Origin: Arion vulgaris
Lineage: Eukaryota; Mollusca; Gastropoda; Stylommatophora; Arionidae
Length of the DNA: 64,000 nucleotides
Assembly (NCBI GenBank): GCA_020796225.1
Contig: CM036753.1
Span: 70,733,865-70,797,864 of the forward strand
Reading direction: 5' to 3'
The position numbers and the translations under genes are program-made. Below, piece after piece: positions 41,960 to 56,900 of the stretch. A model generated the notes under the pieces. That model was not told where the DNA came from and ran no database searches. It was given only the letters and a program-made list of their open reading frames with translations. The stretch's first letter is position 1; the number at the start of each line of letters is the position of its first letter.

Positions 41960-44900
41960 CTAAGTTGAGAGAGAATTTGTATACATTAATTCAGATAACA
42001 ACCAGCTCTAATATGACAGAATAATTCTTATTTTTGCATCCTTGAACATTAACCAAACAAGTCAGTGACTGTCACACATTGTCACATACTGTATGTCAGC
42101 ATTACATTCACTCAAATTACAATGTCCAACACATTAACTTTTTTGTTTGTTTCATTTGAGAGAGTGGGTGTTTCCAATACAGCTTTTCATGCTGAGTTAG
42201 AATTTGATTTTTGTTTTCTCCATCAAGTAGTTTTTGAAAAATAAGTCAATATATTATTAGCATACAAATGCATAGAAATAGATGTCTGCAAAAAATAATG
42301 AACATAAAATGGGACAATTCAGAAGTGATATGTCTGGTCAACCACTAGTAACAACTGTTCTAAGTAGGAGAAGGTGGAGATATGTTGGGTATATCTTAAA
42401 AATAAATGATCAAAGAATACCAAAGCAGGCATTGAAGTGGGAGGTTTAAGAAAGAGAGAATGCCCTGAAAAGAACTTTGTTGAAAGAGGCAGGAAATATC
42501 AGACTTAATTCCATGGAAGAGATTGAGTGAGTTGCCCAGGTCAGAGCAGTATGTAGAAATTACTTGCAGGTTCTATGTAGCGTATAACAGTACGAGGGGA
42601 ATAAATATACACCTTTTATACACATAGTGTACACCTTTTCGAAAACACGTTTTACTTTACCTAGAATGATAATCCTGATGACTTCCACTTGTAGGATGGT
42701 TATGGAGTTTCCCCTTGTCAGATGCAAACATAGCTAGACTCCAATTACCGTTATCACTTTCTTCCATCTTCAACATTTTTTGTTGAAACCTTTTCCTGTG
42801 TTGGTCACTCACAGAGCCCAGATTATCGGGAGGAAAGTCTACATATAAATCCAAGAAGTGCATCCTGAGACATATTTCATGATATGTCTTCACCAAAGAT
42901 GTTACAATGCCTTTGTATTCTAGAGATTGTGCATTGCCCTGAGCACAACAAATTGTTCTGTGTCCAGGCAGTTTTCCTTTTCGATGAGAACTGCCTCAAA
43001 TGAGGAGTCCTCATTAATTGTCTTAGGCCAAATATCAGACCCAACCAAAATGTCTTCCTTCAAGTTAGCATCACTTACTTTTGGAAATTTATGCAACACA
43101 TATTGAAATCCAGGATGTTCACGGTCCATAGCTTTGACATAATTCGCTGTTAGACAAAATTTAATGTGCAGCGGTGGCAAATATATTTTCTGATGATCTA
43201 CCAATAGTTTTTTTGCTTCAACTTGTTCTCACTAGGTGTTACAGGTGCGTGCAAAGATCACATTTCACTACAGTGATTCTTTCTTCTTCTTCTTCTTCCA
43301 ACGTTTTCAGACATCGATTTGTATACTTTTAAAGTAGTTAGTGGTCAACCGAGTCCATGTACATCTCCGTATAGCTTGTCTTGGACTGATATGGGGATTG
43401 GCCATGTGTTTTCTCTGTTCCATGTACGTTGGACATTCTTGCAGTATGTGTGTCTCTGTCATCTTGCTGGTGCCACATGTACATATGTCAGATGGGCCTA
43501 TTTTATACTTTATACTTGTTAAACAGAGAGATTCTTTCTAACTCTGTAGTCCTATTCACACAGAAAGCAAAAATACTTGGTGGAAGCAAATCGCTATCAC
43601 CTTTAGGTCACCACAGATGTTCTATAAATAAATCAGCAGAGTGATGCACTAGTCTCAGAGCAGATGTAACTTGGATACACAATGCTGTCCTTATTTTTCG
43701 TTAAGCATCCGGAAACAATTGTAAGACTAAACTAGTAATCTGTGATGTGGTCCTCCTGTACCCTCCAAATTATTAATACTGCAAATGATATATCGTCTTC
43801 GGCAAGAACTCTTGGAGTAGTGTACGATACTGTGAGTTGTGAAGACTTCTACTTATATGGGGTCTATGGATAGTTACTGCAGTATCTCAGGCACTGGACT
43901 GTTATCTCTGGAAGGGTGTACCAGCCATGTGGATCACCATCACAGTCATTCCAGACAGACATTGCTCGCCTTATCTGACAGATCTACTTTTTGTGAGACT
44001 AAGCCTAGAAGTCATCTTTGTAAGATTTCTGCAGGTCTATGAACACAAAGTTGCTTTCTCTGGGAATGTATACCCTGCAAATGTAACACCACCACAGATG
44101 AGATATATACATTTCTTGTACCTGAGAATCACCAGTGTATAATAACAGAACCTTATTGGAATCAACAGACCTGTTGCCATCTGTTACAAGTCTACTCAGA
44201 GAGGAGTGTTCTGTTCATTATCAACATGCTACCTATAAAAACACTTGCAAAGTAATTATGTAACGATTATGATTACTAGCAACAAATAATTCAAGTCTTC
44301 AATATAACTCTAACATGATGACTTCACCTCAGAATCTGCAACAAACACATTTCGACTATGATCACAATATGTCTCTATATTACCTATGAATCCCATGCTG
44401 CGTCCAAGAACAAATAAGGCATTCAAGGCTCCAATGTCAACAAACTCTTGCGCCTCTTCCCTGTCGAGACAAAAAATAAGAGATTTAAAAGTAGGAAAAA
44501 AAATATTTAAGAATAAGGATATTTGGATTTGATGAAATCAGAATATGAGACCATTAATGACATAAAGATTTAAATTAAATCATCACAATCAATAAAATGT
44601 CTCTATGATAAAAAAAATAGTTTTAATTATTTGAAGTTAAAAGTATACAACAATCCTACCTTGTGAAGCAGCCACTGTTGCGCAACATATCAACGAATGC
44701 AACTCCAATGACACCATCCACATTCAAAATAAGATTGGGTTTCTGAGAAATCAAGAATCAAAATGTTTGTGTCAATGGAATTCTGTCACATAAAATTTCA
44801 CAAGTTAAAAACATTAATAACTATTATTAAACAAAACTGTTTAGAGTGCTTGGCAGACCACTGAATTCAATCAACAATGAATAAAGCTTCAGTTCCTCAT

Positions 44901-47900
44901 ATGGTGGATTTCCTAGTCTACACAGATGAAGATGGGTAATAGACTGAGTTAAGGGAAAATTCTGAATCATCACCAGAGCTACTATGCATGCGCTAGACTC
45001 ATAACACATTTAATTTGTTTAAAAAATAAGAATCAAACCTACATAGGGTTGCAGTGAGATTCTAACCAAATTTCCTTAAAACCTGCGCCTTCAACTTTTA
45101 GGCACATGTGAGGGTAAAAATAAAAGACAGCATTTAGAGCTCAACCTATTGGAACTGTGACAACTGGATCTAAATATTGGGTAGTCTTTTTGGAGGTTCA
45201 TACTTTGCATGTATAGTCAGGGCCAGGAAACCTACTATCCAAGATATTATTTTACATCCCAGTGGTTCATCTCAAAAAGCGACTCATATGGCTTATGAAG
45301 CAGGGATCTACACGATCTCTGCATGATGGTGTCTTTTGGACAGCTGAAAACATAACCACAAAAAGAAATGAATTTATTCAACTTCAGCAGGCCTAAGGCT
45401 ATAAGAGAACCATTGAAAAAGCCCCTTAAGTGTAAAGTCACACTTTGGTAAAACCACACACCATCACTTTGAGTTAAAGCAATCCTCATATATCTGAAAG
45501 CAAGCTATGGAAACCTACCCTGACAGAAAGAGTAGCCAGAAATTCACCAACTTTGAATAACAAAAATACAAACTACACATTCTGGCATAGTGAACAGGAC
45601 TGCAGAATCATAATACCTTGAGGATTGTATAAAAATAATGCCACATCTACAAATATTTTGTGTCAGATTACCTTTGATGTAGTGATTTGTTCCACTTCCA
45701 AAGCATAACTCAGCAGGGGTGTAGCAGGAAAGTGTTTCTGAGCATATTCCTTCAAGATAACCACTCTCATATCTGGATTGTTTAACTGTGGATAAATGTT
45801 TCTTGCAAGCTTAGTCATGAATAAAAGATATCACTGGAAAACAAAAATACTGTTTATATTTATGATCAAAATTTTACTTTGTAAAGCTAATGAGTTTATC
45901 ATTAAGTTTGCATTCAATATCAACTTGTAATGAAATGACATGAAGAATACAAACTAAATAGTGAATAAATAAAATATCTATCCATCAGGAGACAGTTAAG
46001 TTTATACAAGAGACAACACTGAATATATAGATAATATTTCAAGCGAACGAAAGGAAGGAAGGAAGGAGACTAAATAGAGGAATTGTGCCACATCAGAGTC
46101 CATCCTTATCAATTAGTAAATAATATGGATAAAAAGTAGTGAGGACAGAAACAATAAACATGAAAAGGACATTCAAACTAAAGTGGTGGAATTATTACCG
46201 ATTTGACTCTGTGTCCAATTCCCATGATCAGTGTTCCTGTTTTCCTCATTTCATTGACAAACTCCATAGGTATAAGACCACTGTCGAATGCATTACCAAA
46301 CTGTCTGGCTGCTGCATCTAATGCTCCTCCAAATCTGTCTCCCTAGAGTAGAAGTAACAATATTTACTGGACGAGTTAATGACTTACACCTGCACATACT
46401 CTTAAGTTATACATGGTGTTGCTCCCAGGACCCATTCTTGATAAATAAAAAATAATTACACTGTACTTTTATCAAACATACTATATAAAAGTTACAAAGA
46501 AGTGTTGCAAATAGAGCTAACAACTTTATAATGCAAACAAATTTCTACAGACACTACAATAGTAGAATCACATGAGTATATTTAAACAAACTTTCTGCAA
46601 AAAAGCAGTACATTGCACTGGTGGTCTCATGTATATACTGGAACCAAAAGAAAGGATTATGATAGTGTTGCTAAAAGCTGAAAATGTAGGCTCCTCAAAA
46701 GAAGCCAATCATGTCTCAACACTTTATCAAATAAATCTTAGTTGAAAGCTAAAATTCTCATTGTTGGGATAGATATATTGCTATTGTTGTTGTGAGCCCT
46801 CATTGTCACATTATTTCTTTGTTCTTATCTATCCATCGATCTCTTGGACTTCCTTGTACTCTCCGATCATATCTTCTACAGATGTAGGCACAAAGTGGTA
46901 GTTTACTTGCCTGCAGTCTTTTAAGATGGCCAAGTCATTTATTTTCTATTTATTCAAAATGTGATATTGGATCACAAAAGTAAAAGATACAAAACTAACA
47001 AGTTAAGTTGCTCTAGGAAATTTATTCCAAAAAAATGTGAACATTACTTGCGATCAAACATATTTTAAGAAAGATACTTACAATGGTCAGTAAACCTGAT
47101 GTCAATGAGGATATCAGATCTTTGCCAGCCCTAGCACAAACAATGGTGTTATGAGCTCCAGACACTGCAGGTCCGTGATCAGCAGTCACCATTAGACACA
47201 TTTCAATGAACTTTGTAGCATACCGTGGTAATCTGCGGATTTCGTTACACAGATTAGTAACAATACACATTGGTTTACTATTCTGTCATAGATGCTTCTT
47301 CCTCAAGCTCGCCATATCGATCACTCGTTAAACCCCTCTTTGTGATTTCTATGTGATCTGAGCCTAAGAGCGATTGTATGTTGTGCCAGTTAGTGCCTAC
47401 AAGAAGGCCAGCACATCCGATTTCTGCAATATTTTTTATTTACTAGGGTAGCTTCTCTAGGTCCCTACCTTAGTCATCTCTTACGACATGCCTTGTAGGT
47501 CGTAGTGTTACTATTATTAACTCCTTTGTGAACCCTGGCAACATACAGGCATCTGTCATAGCAAAATTATGTTGTTTCTTTTGATACATAAAGATATATC
47601 TGAATGAAAATTCTCAAAGAAAACAATATAACTGAATAGTTCTGCTGTGACAGTCATATCTTTGGTATGGTCAGAGTTCCCCCCTTTTGGAGGTCAAATT
47701 AAAACACTCAACCTGCAAACTTCATGACAACAGCATGTGTAGCCTTTGAATTTAAAGAGAGAGGGTGGAGATAGCTAATCTAAGCTTCTGACCGAGTGGT
47801 TACCAGGGCCCAAATTTGGGGTGTAAAGAATAGAACCCTTGTTAACTGCCACGCATGTCGTAAGAGGCGACTAAGGAGGTTTGACTGAAATCGGATGCAT

Positions 47901-50900
47901 GTGTCCTAAATGTGTAGAAGTCAACCTGCTGCCTTGCAGGTCGGTTGGGGACAGTCAAAGGCTAACGGAGAGAAAACCCAGTAAACGCTGGCTGAATCCT
48001 GACACATCGTCGAAGGATAAGCACCAGACCAAATGGTGCTGAAGATGTGACAAAACCCACCCATGCTAAGGCTGCATGAATAAGATTTCCACGTGAATGA
48101 ATTTATGGAGAGATCTGGTACATCGGTCTGTTAGGCGATCACGAGTTGAAACTGTTAAAGCACTACACGCCACCACAAGTAACAAAGCTGGTGATGATGG
48201 GATCGAATTTTAAAAAAATATTCCAATAAAATCAGATTATGATGCTCATTTTTGCTTAAAAATACTTGTTTCACATCACCATGTCATCCCAGAAAGATAA
48301 ATACATATTTTGTGAAAATTTCAGACTGAATCGAGTCCTACATTGAGAAGAGAGTAATCAAACTTGTAAATCAATACTAACCTTCTCTGAAACCACAGCA
48401 GACTGAGAACCCCACCAATGCCCATATCCTCTTTGAAAATGTCAGTAATTGGGATACCAGCATACAGCAGCTCTTGTCCTCGTTCATCACAAATACTTGT
48501 CATGAATGAAGCAGGTTTTCTAATCAGACCAAGTTCCTGTGTCAATGAAAAATGTATTGTTAATTCAGACTATAAAATAAATGTTGGCCTATCTTCTTCC
48601 TATCTACCAATTTTTGTTACAAGACTTTATGAATATGTCAAACTTCTTCAAGTCAACCAATTTTTGTTACAGGACTTTACGAATATGTCGAACTTCCCCT
48701 TTCAATCAATTTTTGCTAGCAAATAGTAATATTTATATCTAATCCCAAAAAATGTTTTGCACCTGTTTTTTATTTATTTAAAAACATTTACTATTCACAA
48801 TACACCTTAAAAAAGATTTCTGCCTTTTTGACGTCAACTTTGCTCAAAATGAATGCTATGAACACCAACTATACAAATATTTTACATATTTCCTTTGTTC
48901 ACTGATTTCTTCAGACGTCAACTTGCTTTTTTCTGCTATATGAAGCTTTGGAAAAACTTGTCACCAACTGCTTGCTATGTCCAAATAATGAAAATATTTT
49001 CTCACATCATTTTACTTTTAATTTTAAAGTGGTTATGAAATATGTCTGCAAATTATAAAAAGGCTTAGTAACGAGCGTAAAACAAACTCAGCACTGAAAA
49101 ACATACAAGTAAGCAGAATCCCAGCAATATCAAAGCAAACAAAACCACTAAAACATGTGTCATCTATGTGCTGATTATTTATCTCTACAAGTTTTGATAT
49201 TTCATTTATTCTTCAATTTGAGATGTCCCATTATCGATATCATTTTTTCCAAAATATTCTAGTTAACAAAAATTTTCAATCATAAATCAACAACTAATTT
49301 GCATTATTTGAAATAATGTTGGTTAAAAAGCTAGCATAAATGAGTGTTCCCTAACTATCAATAGTGCATCTATCTTCAATATTACAACTGTTTATCAAAT
49401 ATGTCACATTATTTTCAAAACTTTTCAAAAGTCAACACACAACTAGATTACATGTAGAAAAAGTAAACTTGAGAGGTAGGTGTAGTAAAAGTAAAATACC
49501 CTGGCCCAGTTGAAGTCCATTGGAACAGTAGGTGGTGCTATCTCAGGTCGGGGTACAATTGTTCCTTTGGCCACAAGTATGGAGTAAACTTCACTGAGAA
49601 CAAAAAAAGCACAGATTAATAACTAACTTTTCTCCCTAAAGTTTACAGATTAGTTATAAATGTTCTCCCTTGGTTACTGTCATATGCTACTACTTCTTTG
49701 AACGCTCCACATCGACCACTTGTCAACCACTGTGTGATTTGAATGTGATCTGAGGCTAAGAGCAATTGTACATTGTGCCAGTTATGCGCCTACAAGTAGA
49801 CAAGCACATCTGATTTCTGCGCTTTTTATTTACTAGGGTAGCATCCCTAGGGCCTACATTAATCACCTCTTACGACATGCCTTGTAGGTTGCAGTGGTAC
49901 TATTCTTTGCTTACCTTGCGAGCTCCAGCAATGTACTAGTTACAAATACATTGTAGTCAAAAGATTATTTTTTTTAAAATTTAAAACATACAAAGGTATG
50001 TCCCATATTGTTCGGTTTTATTGGTTGGATTGAATTGGTTGGGAATTAATCTCTAATGTGTCACTTTTATGAAGCACCATGTAATTGAAACTTAGTAGCA
50101 AAGGATAACTTGAACTTCATTTGTGTCAAGCACAATGTATATTTAGTGAGTGAACATGTGGAGAAGACCATCATGGAAGGAGGCATACCGGCAAAGATGA
50201 GAAGAGGAAGACCAAGGAGAAGATGGATTCAGGATGTAACTGATGGTTTGAACATGACGGCTGCAGAGGCGGGACATCTGGCCAATGAGAGAGAGAAATT
50301 CCGAAGGACTATTGGGGTCGGAAAGCTCTGCCCAGAACAAGCTATTTTGATGATGGTGATGAAACGTGGGGTAATCTCAAACTGAATAGTTCAAAAACAC
50401 GATGGCAGTTTACATCAACTTTTTTTTTATCTCAAGAGATTTGCTGACTGCAGAAATTGTCTTGGATTCTCATTATCAAAAAGGATACCAAATCATTTCC
50501 CTTGTCGGCTGGTGATAAGTTTCATGTAGTTCAAACTATTTCTAGTTATTGAAACAGATCAGCACGGCAACCGTATAGTGCAGATTTGTATTGATATGTA
50601 TTCTGGTACGTTTGAAAACGCATTACCTTGATCCTTAGATGCTTAGTTTGTATTAGAAAGTCAAAATCAGAATACACTTAGGGTATAGCTCCGATAACGT
50701 AACAATAATGTTACTAAACATGGTTAGAAAGAACATTATGCATGGTTCATATTTTGCAGAAGTCCAGCTAAGCTTCATAATACTACTCGACTCCTCTAAC
50801 TGCTAACAAATATCATGGGAAGGCATCAATAATAACTTGAGAAAATCATTTCCACTCTGTAATATTTAATTCCTAAACCATTTATATATATATTTACTTT

Positions 50901-53900
50901 CTATCATCTATATTTTTTGATTGTTAGGAAACTAGTTTTTATATACTCCATCCTCATACTACAGGGTGTTCAACTTAAAAGCAGCCCATGAATGGAGCTA
51001 ATCTGGCATATATGTATGGAAATGAGAAGGTTCAGTTATGACGTAGTATAGGTCAAGGTTGTGTGATGGTGTGTAATTGTAGTGCGGGAAGGGCGATGAA
51101 CAAATGTGATGTAGGACAAGCTAGTCAGAACCGGTTTAAATAGTAAATAGACGGCGATGCAATGCGTACCTGGCAAATTTCTATTTATCAGTGGGGCTGC
51201 TTTTAAGTTGAACACCCTGTAGTTCTACTTCTAGTAAGAGGATGGAGGTTGAGGCCGTTACTGCTACCCTCCATTGGATCTCTGGGACTTTATTTACTGG
51301 GGTGACGGACTGGCTTCCGGGTCGCCAACAAGGCTGTTGTGAAAATTATTAACGGATAAACTGTGCGTGATTTCTTGTGATTGCGGTGTGATTGACGCAG
51401 TTTCTGGCCACTATAAGAGGATAGAATGTGTTAATTAGTGTCCGTGTTTGTGTATGTATGGTCAGAGCAAACGCCTGACCGTACATTGTGGCCTTGAGCG
51501 TGCCGGGTATCGGAGAATAGCGTGACCTGTTATCGATAGGTAGCGCACCGCGTGGCGATGGACTAAGAGCGAGTCCAACCTGCTGCCTTGTAGTTCATAA
51601 ATAAAGGCTAAAGGTGGGCAGCCTGACAGAAACGCCGCAGAAGACGGGTGCACAATGTGCAGCGCAATTCGTTTACGACGACATCGACTGGTGGTGGTAT
51701 TTACTGGGGCAGTTGTATCTGATTCTCAGTCGATGCTTCACAAGATCCAGAAGGGCAGATTTCGGTATGAGTGGATGTCGTCTATTGAAGTTTCTAACCT
51801 CCAGTGGCTTACGTGGATATACTGTCCTGGGCATGCGGGTGTTTACGGTAATGAGAGGCGGACAGGCTTGCATCAACAGCATTGATTGTTGGGGAGTTGA
51901 AGATGGATAAGGGGATATTCTTCGGTCTCTTCGCGACTGTCTGTTGGATGAGGACACTAAAATTGATGTTGAATCGATCAAGTGGTTTAGGCAGTTTGGA
52001 GTGACCCGTTGTTCAAGCCGAACTGGATGCCTGAGAGGCAGAGTGAGAGGTGTGTTTAATCAGCGAGCCACAGGAACCATCAGTATGCATACTCGATATC
52101 TGTTGGGGGAGACTGAGCACCTAGTGTGACTTTTTAAAACTGCCCGGAGTGTAACTTTTTTAAAATTCTTTAGAAGATGACTATCAAAGAAATGGAATCA
52201 TTTGTTATGAGTACATCTACAGCATTGTTCATATTGTAGACTAGAACATTCTTTTAAATCACTAGCTGTGATTTCTTCCTTTAATTATCCCCGTCAATTT
52301 TATTTGTTCTAAGAAATAACATATTATCTTTATAGAAAAAATGTAAATTTATTTTATTTTATTAAAATTTAATAGGTAAAATTATAATTATCTATGATCT
52401 GTTTCTTCTTCACTTTTCAACTCCCAACGGAGCACATGTCTTCAACAAACCTCTTCAAGCCCTTCCTCTTTCTTGCCATCCTGTCCAATTCTTTCCCCAT
52501 CTTGCCTATCCTTTTCCGACAGAAAATAAGGTTAGTTGGCATCACCGGATCCTTTCTGCTTTCAGATGATACATCATTTGCTTCCCTGTTGTTGGACCTT
52601 CCCCTGGTTCGGATGACTGAGTTAAGTTTGTTTTTTTAGTTGTACTTTCCATGTTTGTTGAAGTTTTTCAGCTTATCTTTTCTATTGGGTGAGGTAGCCG
52701 GCCCTACCCTCCTTAAATTATATATGATAGGAGAACACATTCATTCTATATAAAGGGACAATATTAAAGTCATGAGTATGTAGAGAGTATAAAATATCTA
52801 TGCACTGAAGAAGATGTCGAAAATAAAATTAGTGGTGTTTTATAGAATCATACTGTATTGTTGTTCCTAGCTCATCGAAGCTCCTTGGCACAGTTGCACC
52901 AGCAGACCTGAGTGCTTCATTTTTAGCACTTGCTGTCTCAGCATCTGCATTAGCACATGAACCAGCATGGCCAAACTGGACCTGATGGTTTAATAATAGA
53001 CAATGATAATACTGACAGTCTGATGAATGTTAATGAATAACAGTAAGAGTAACACAATTGCTTATAAAAAACATGTTCACATCATACAAAACTGTAGATC
53101 ATTAATTGTGGAAAATTGATTTCAAATCTATTATGTGCACTAGAGGAGCGTCCGACCAAATTGATTAGAGCGCGGGCTCCCATTCGGGAGACCCACGTTC
53201 AATCCCCGGTGAGGCCATAGAGGTTTGTTCTGTCGGGGCCTAAAGAAAAACTTAAATTAAACAGTTTCGCTGAGACTGCACAAGCCATGCGGCCACTAAA
53301 TTACTCAGGCTCATGTACCACTGTCATACATCGCCCTAAAATAACGGTAATACAGACAGTAAAGACAGTCAGAGGTTGTTTTTTTTGTGTGCACCAGAAA
53401 GAAGAAGTCAACATTTGTGTGGTATGTCTTGATAAGAAAAAGTTAGGACACAATGTGTCAATAGACAAATATGCTAGGAAAAAAACAAAAACTAGCAATA
53501 GAGAATTCTGGGCACTTTTTAACATCATGGAAAGATTTGAAGGAAATATTTTTTTAAACCGACTAAACACTGGAAGCTGTGAAGAGAAATAACTGCTAGT
53601 TAACATAGCAAGTGATCACAAAGAACATTTATACCAGTTCATAAATTTTTCAATTGTTAATTGAGTCTAAAATATTAACTTGATAACAGTGATAGAATGA
53701 CTCTAACCTCTGAGGTGAACATCTTGGCACAAGTACCAATGCACCATGCAATGACAGGCTTGTTAACAGTTCCATTTTTCATGGCATCCACAAGCTGGTA
53801 CTCTTCCACACCACCAACCTGAATAGTTATAGATGAATCATTATTATAGTTGAAAGCTGTGGCATCAACATTCTACCTTTACAAGCAATAGTAAAAACTT

Positions 53901-56900
53901 TTTTCCAAAAATATTTACTGTTAGTTTATTAATGGTGACAATTATTTGATGGCGTTTGTATTTATTTTATAATATCTTTTATATTATTCTAGCAAAATAA
54001 ATTTTTTAAAGTGTAACTTTAAAGTCCATTGTTGATTATGTGGGCAGACTCAATAATGTGGTTCCACCACAGCTTTTGTTTCTTATACTATAACTTAGTG
54101 CAAGCTTTGGAAATTGTTTAAAAAATTCTCCAATGAGCGTTAAATATGCAACCGATATGATGATATTTTCATTAAGTCTGTGGTAATACTAGATCTTCAA
54201 GGATGAAAGGTAGGTCTTTTCCTGGTCAAGGAAGCAGCTACACTGCTACTGACCTAGCTCTGTACCCTGGCCAGATCTGCTATTGTAAGGTGGACAGTCC
54301 TGAGGTTTGTTAGGGTGTCTGGATTTAAATTCTACATTAGCATTGATTTGTGTATGTTTTGCATATTCAATGATAGTCCAATAGTCATCAGTTTTCAGGT
54401 ACTACATGGTGATCTGCTAGTACCTCTAAAGATGGTTGATTAGAGTTAATCTGTCATCCATATGTTTCTTCACATTTGAGGTTGTGTTAATTATTATAGA
54501 TGCTTCAAGCTCCCAGGTAGGCAAGAAGTGAGTGCAGTTCCATTGCTTAACATAACATTAAAAAAATTAACATACAATCTCTTAAAGATATCACATACCA
54601 TAAGAAGATGACATTTTTTTATTACCATTTTTAAAAAAATCTTCCAGAGAGACTGTGCTTACCGCAAAAGTCAACAAAACACAAAATATGTTTGAGTTTA
54701 TTCATGTGTAGACCATATTTTACATTATTATTTTGAATAATACAAGTACAAGCAGTAAAATCTTGCCTATTTTTAAAAATACAGTAGTTAACACTATATG
54801 TTTCTATTACATCCTTTCTTTTTTTCTGCACCTTATTCTCACTGACCACTTTGTATTTATTATCCACTTTATTCATAAAACAATTACCCAATATAAACAA
54901 TAAAAGTTGACTAAAGAGTCTGAAATTACCTCTCCTAACAACACAATCATCTTGACCTCAGGGTTGGCTTGATATCTCAAAATGTGATCCATGAATGTAG
55001 AACCTGGGTACCTATTTTTTTTTTAAGAAAAGATTATAATATTTAATAATGTTCTTATTAAAGGATTTCAAAATTTACTACCACAGTATAGTCGAGCCCA
55101 CTAATGTTGAATTATGTGAATCAAACAATCGCTTTATTGAATCAAACAATCTGCTTTATTTGACCAATGCTTACAGGACAGATTTTAAAAAAAAACTTCA
55201 CATTGTGATGGGTTTTATTTTTCAGACTCATAACTTTAATTTTCTGATATCATATCATTTCAGTTAGAAATACTACCTCTGAAGTCGGAGAAGGCACGCC
55301 TGTATGGCGAGAACACTGATAAGGACAGCAAGACTTCACGCAAAAATCAGAAGCGTTGTACCAAGCGGCCTGAATTCATAGCGGACGAACATAAGAAGAA
55401 GTTAGAAACACCTACAGGTTGTGTGCAAGTCAAATTTCCGAAGGAACATAAAATTTATTGCATTTTACACCTTTGAAGTCGGCGGAAGGCGCATATGAAT
55501 GGCGAATGACACTGGTGATACAGAAAGCAAGCCTCCATGCAAAAATCAGTCAGAGGCGCCATATTTGGGTTCCATGACTACATCTGAACTCATAACGGAC
55601 AAACGGAACAAAATTTTTCATACAGACAGTAGACTATATTCTGGAATCAGTCTAAAATAATTAATGATCACAGAAAAATACTAAAATATTATTGATTACA
55701 CATCTCAGTCTTTTTTAAAAAGAAAGCAATACCTGTCACCGCCAATGGCAATTCCTTCATAAACACCATCAGCATTCAGAGCAATAATGTTGTTGAGCTC
55801 ATTAGACATACCACCTGATCTTGATACATAAGCCACACTGAAAATAGTTTGTATAAGACATCCAAATTAGACAAAGATGTTTCAAGCAACAAGATAATTC
55901 TTTAAAATCGGAAATGAACAGTGTATTTAAAGTTGTATATCCAAATCTTTTGTTACATGTAACACTGAACAATTCCGTTCAAATGATTCTGCTATTTGCA
56001 TACCTTGTTTTCTTTTTTCTGAGATGTATGTATCAATGCTTATCTTGTACACTCTTTTACATTATCAAAATAAAGACAGACATCATGTTGCAAATGCTGA
56101 GAATAGTTTGACATATATAACTCGTAAAATGACAGATAAAGGCGTTTAAATTGGCTAGAATTTATGTTACTGCATTTCCCTCATTCCCTATCAGTACCAA
56201 ATGATATCAGGAAAATATTTCCTCAATGGTCAGAAAAATTAAACATTGTATGGAAAAAAACCAACAACTTACAAACACACACAAAGATATCACTTCTTCA
56301 TGACACTGGACTAAAGGGAAAGAGCCCAAATGCTGATGTAACATTGATGAAGAAATATATTCTTTTTCTTTGTTCACATTAAAAAAGGGACTTGATACAC
56401 TGTGTAGTAGTAGTTTACAGAAAATGTGTTTCATTTAGCAGGAAACATTCAATTTTCAGAATAGCACTTTACATTCCCTCATTGTTTCACATTTAGATTG
56501 AAGTGGTGTAGCTTATCACAAGCACTACTAATCGAATGCAGTTTAATACCAGAAACACCACTTAAAAATGGAATAGGACCTTGATCCGCTGATCTTGACA
56601 TCTGTTACCTCATTCACTGTGTCTTAGTACCCAAAGATGTAGAAGAAAGAGTCTTCAATAGCCCTGAACTTATTTTTTTCTAAGCTTATTTCATTCAAGT
56701 CAGGTATCCATTAACAGCAGGACCTCCAACTAGTGTGTATAACCAGGACATGTTTCAATTAAGAAAAAAGCTCTCCAGCCACAAAGGACTACTGTTACTA
56801 GAAAAAAGTATTACATGGTTTTCACATAAATGGATAATATAAACTATGCTTGACCTACCTGCCTGGCCTGTATAACTTGGATGCAAGAATATTATCCAAC

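Noticed and set aside
52861..52870. Donor for ACLY exon w8 at the ctag following GATGAGCTAG
   Set aside because: No GT follows there. The frame continues as LGTTI to a proper GTatga donor at 52853, which also restores the phase of exon w9.
53141..53215. tRNA gene
   Set aside because: A- and B-box-like sequences and an anticodon-stem-like hairpin are present, but there is no paired acceptor stem. Sequence continues into a SINE body shared with another locus. The same reasoning applies at 31086, 40850, 47789, 59755, 60035 and 62527.
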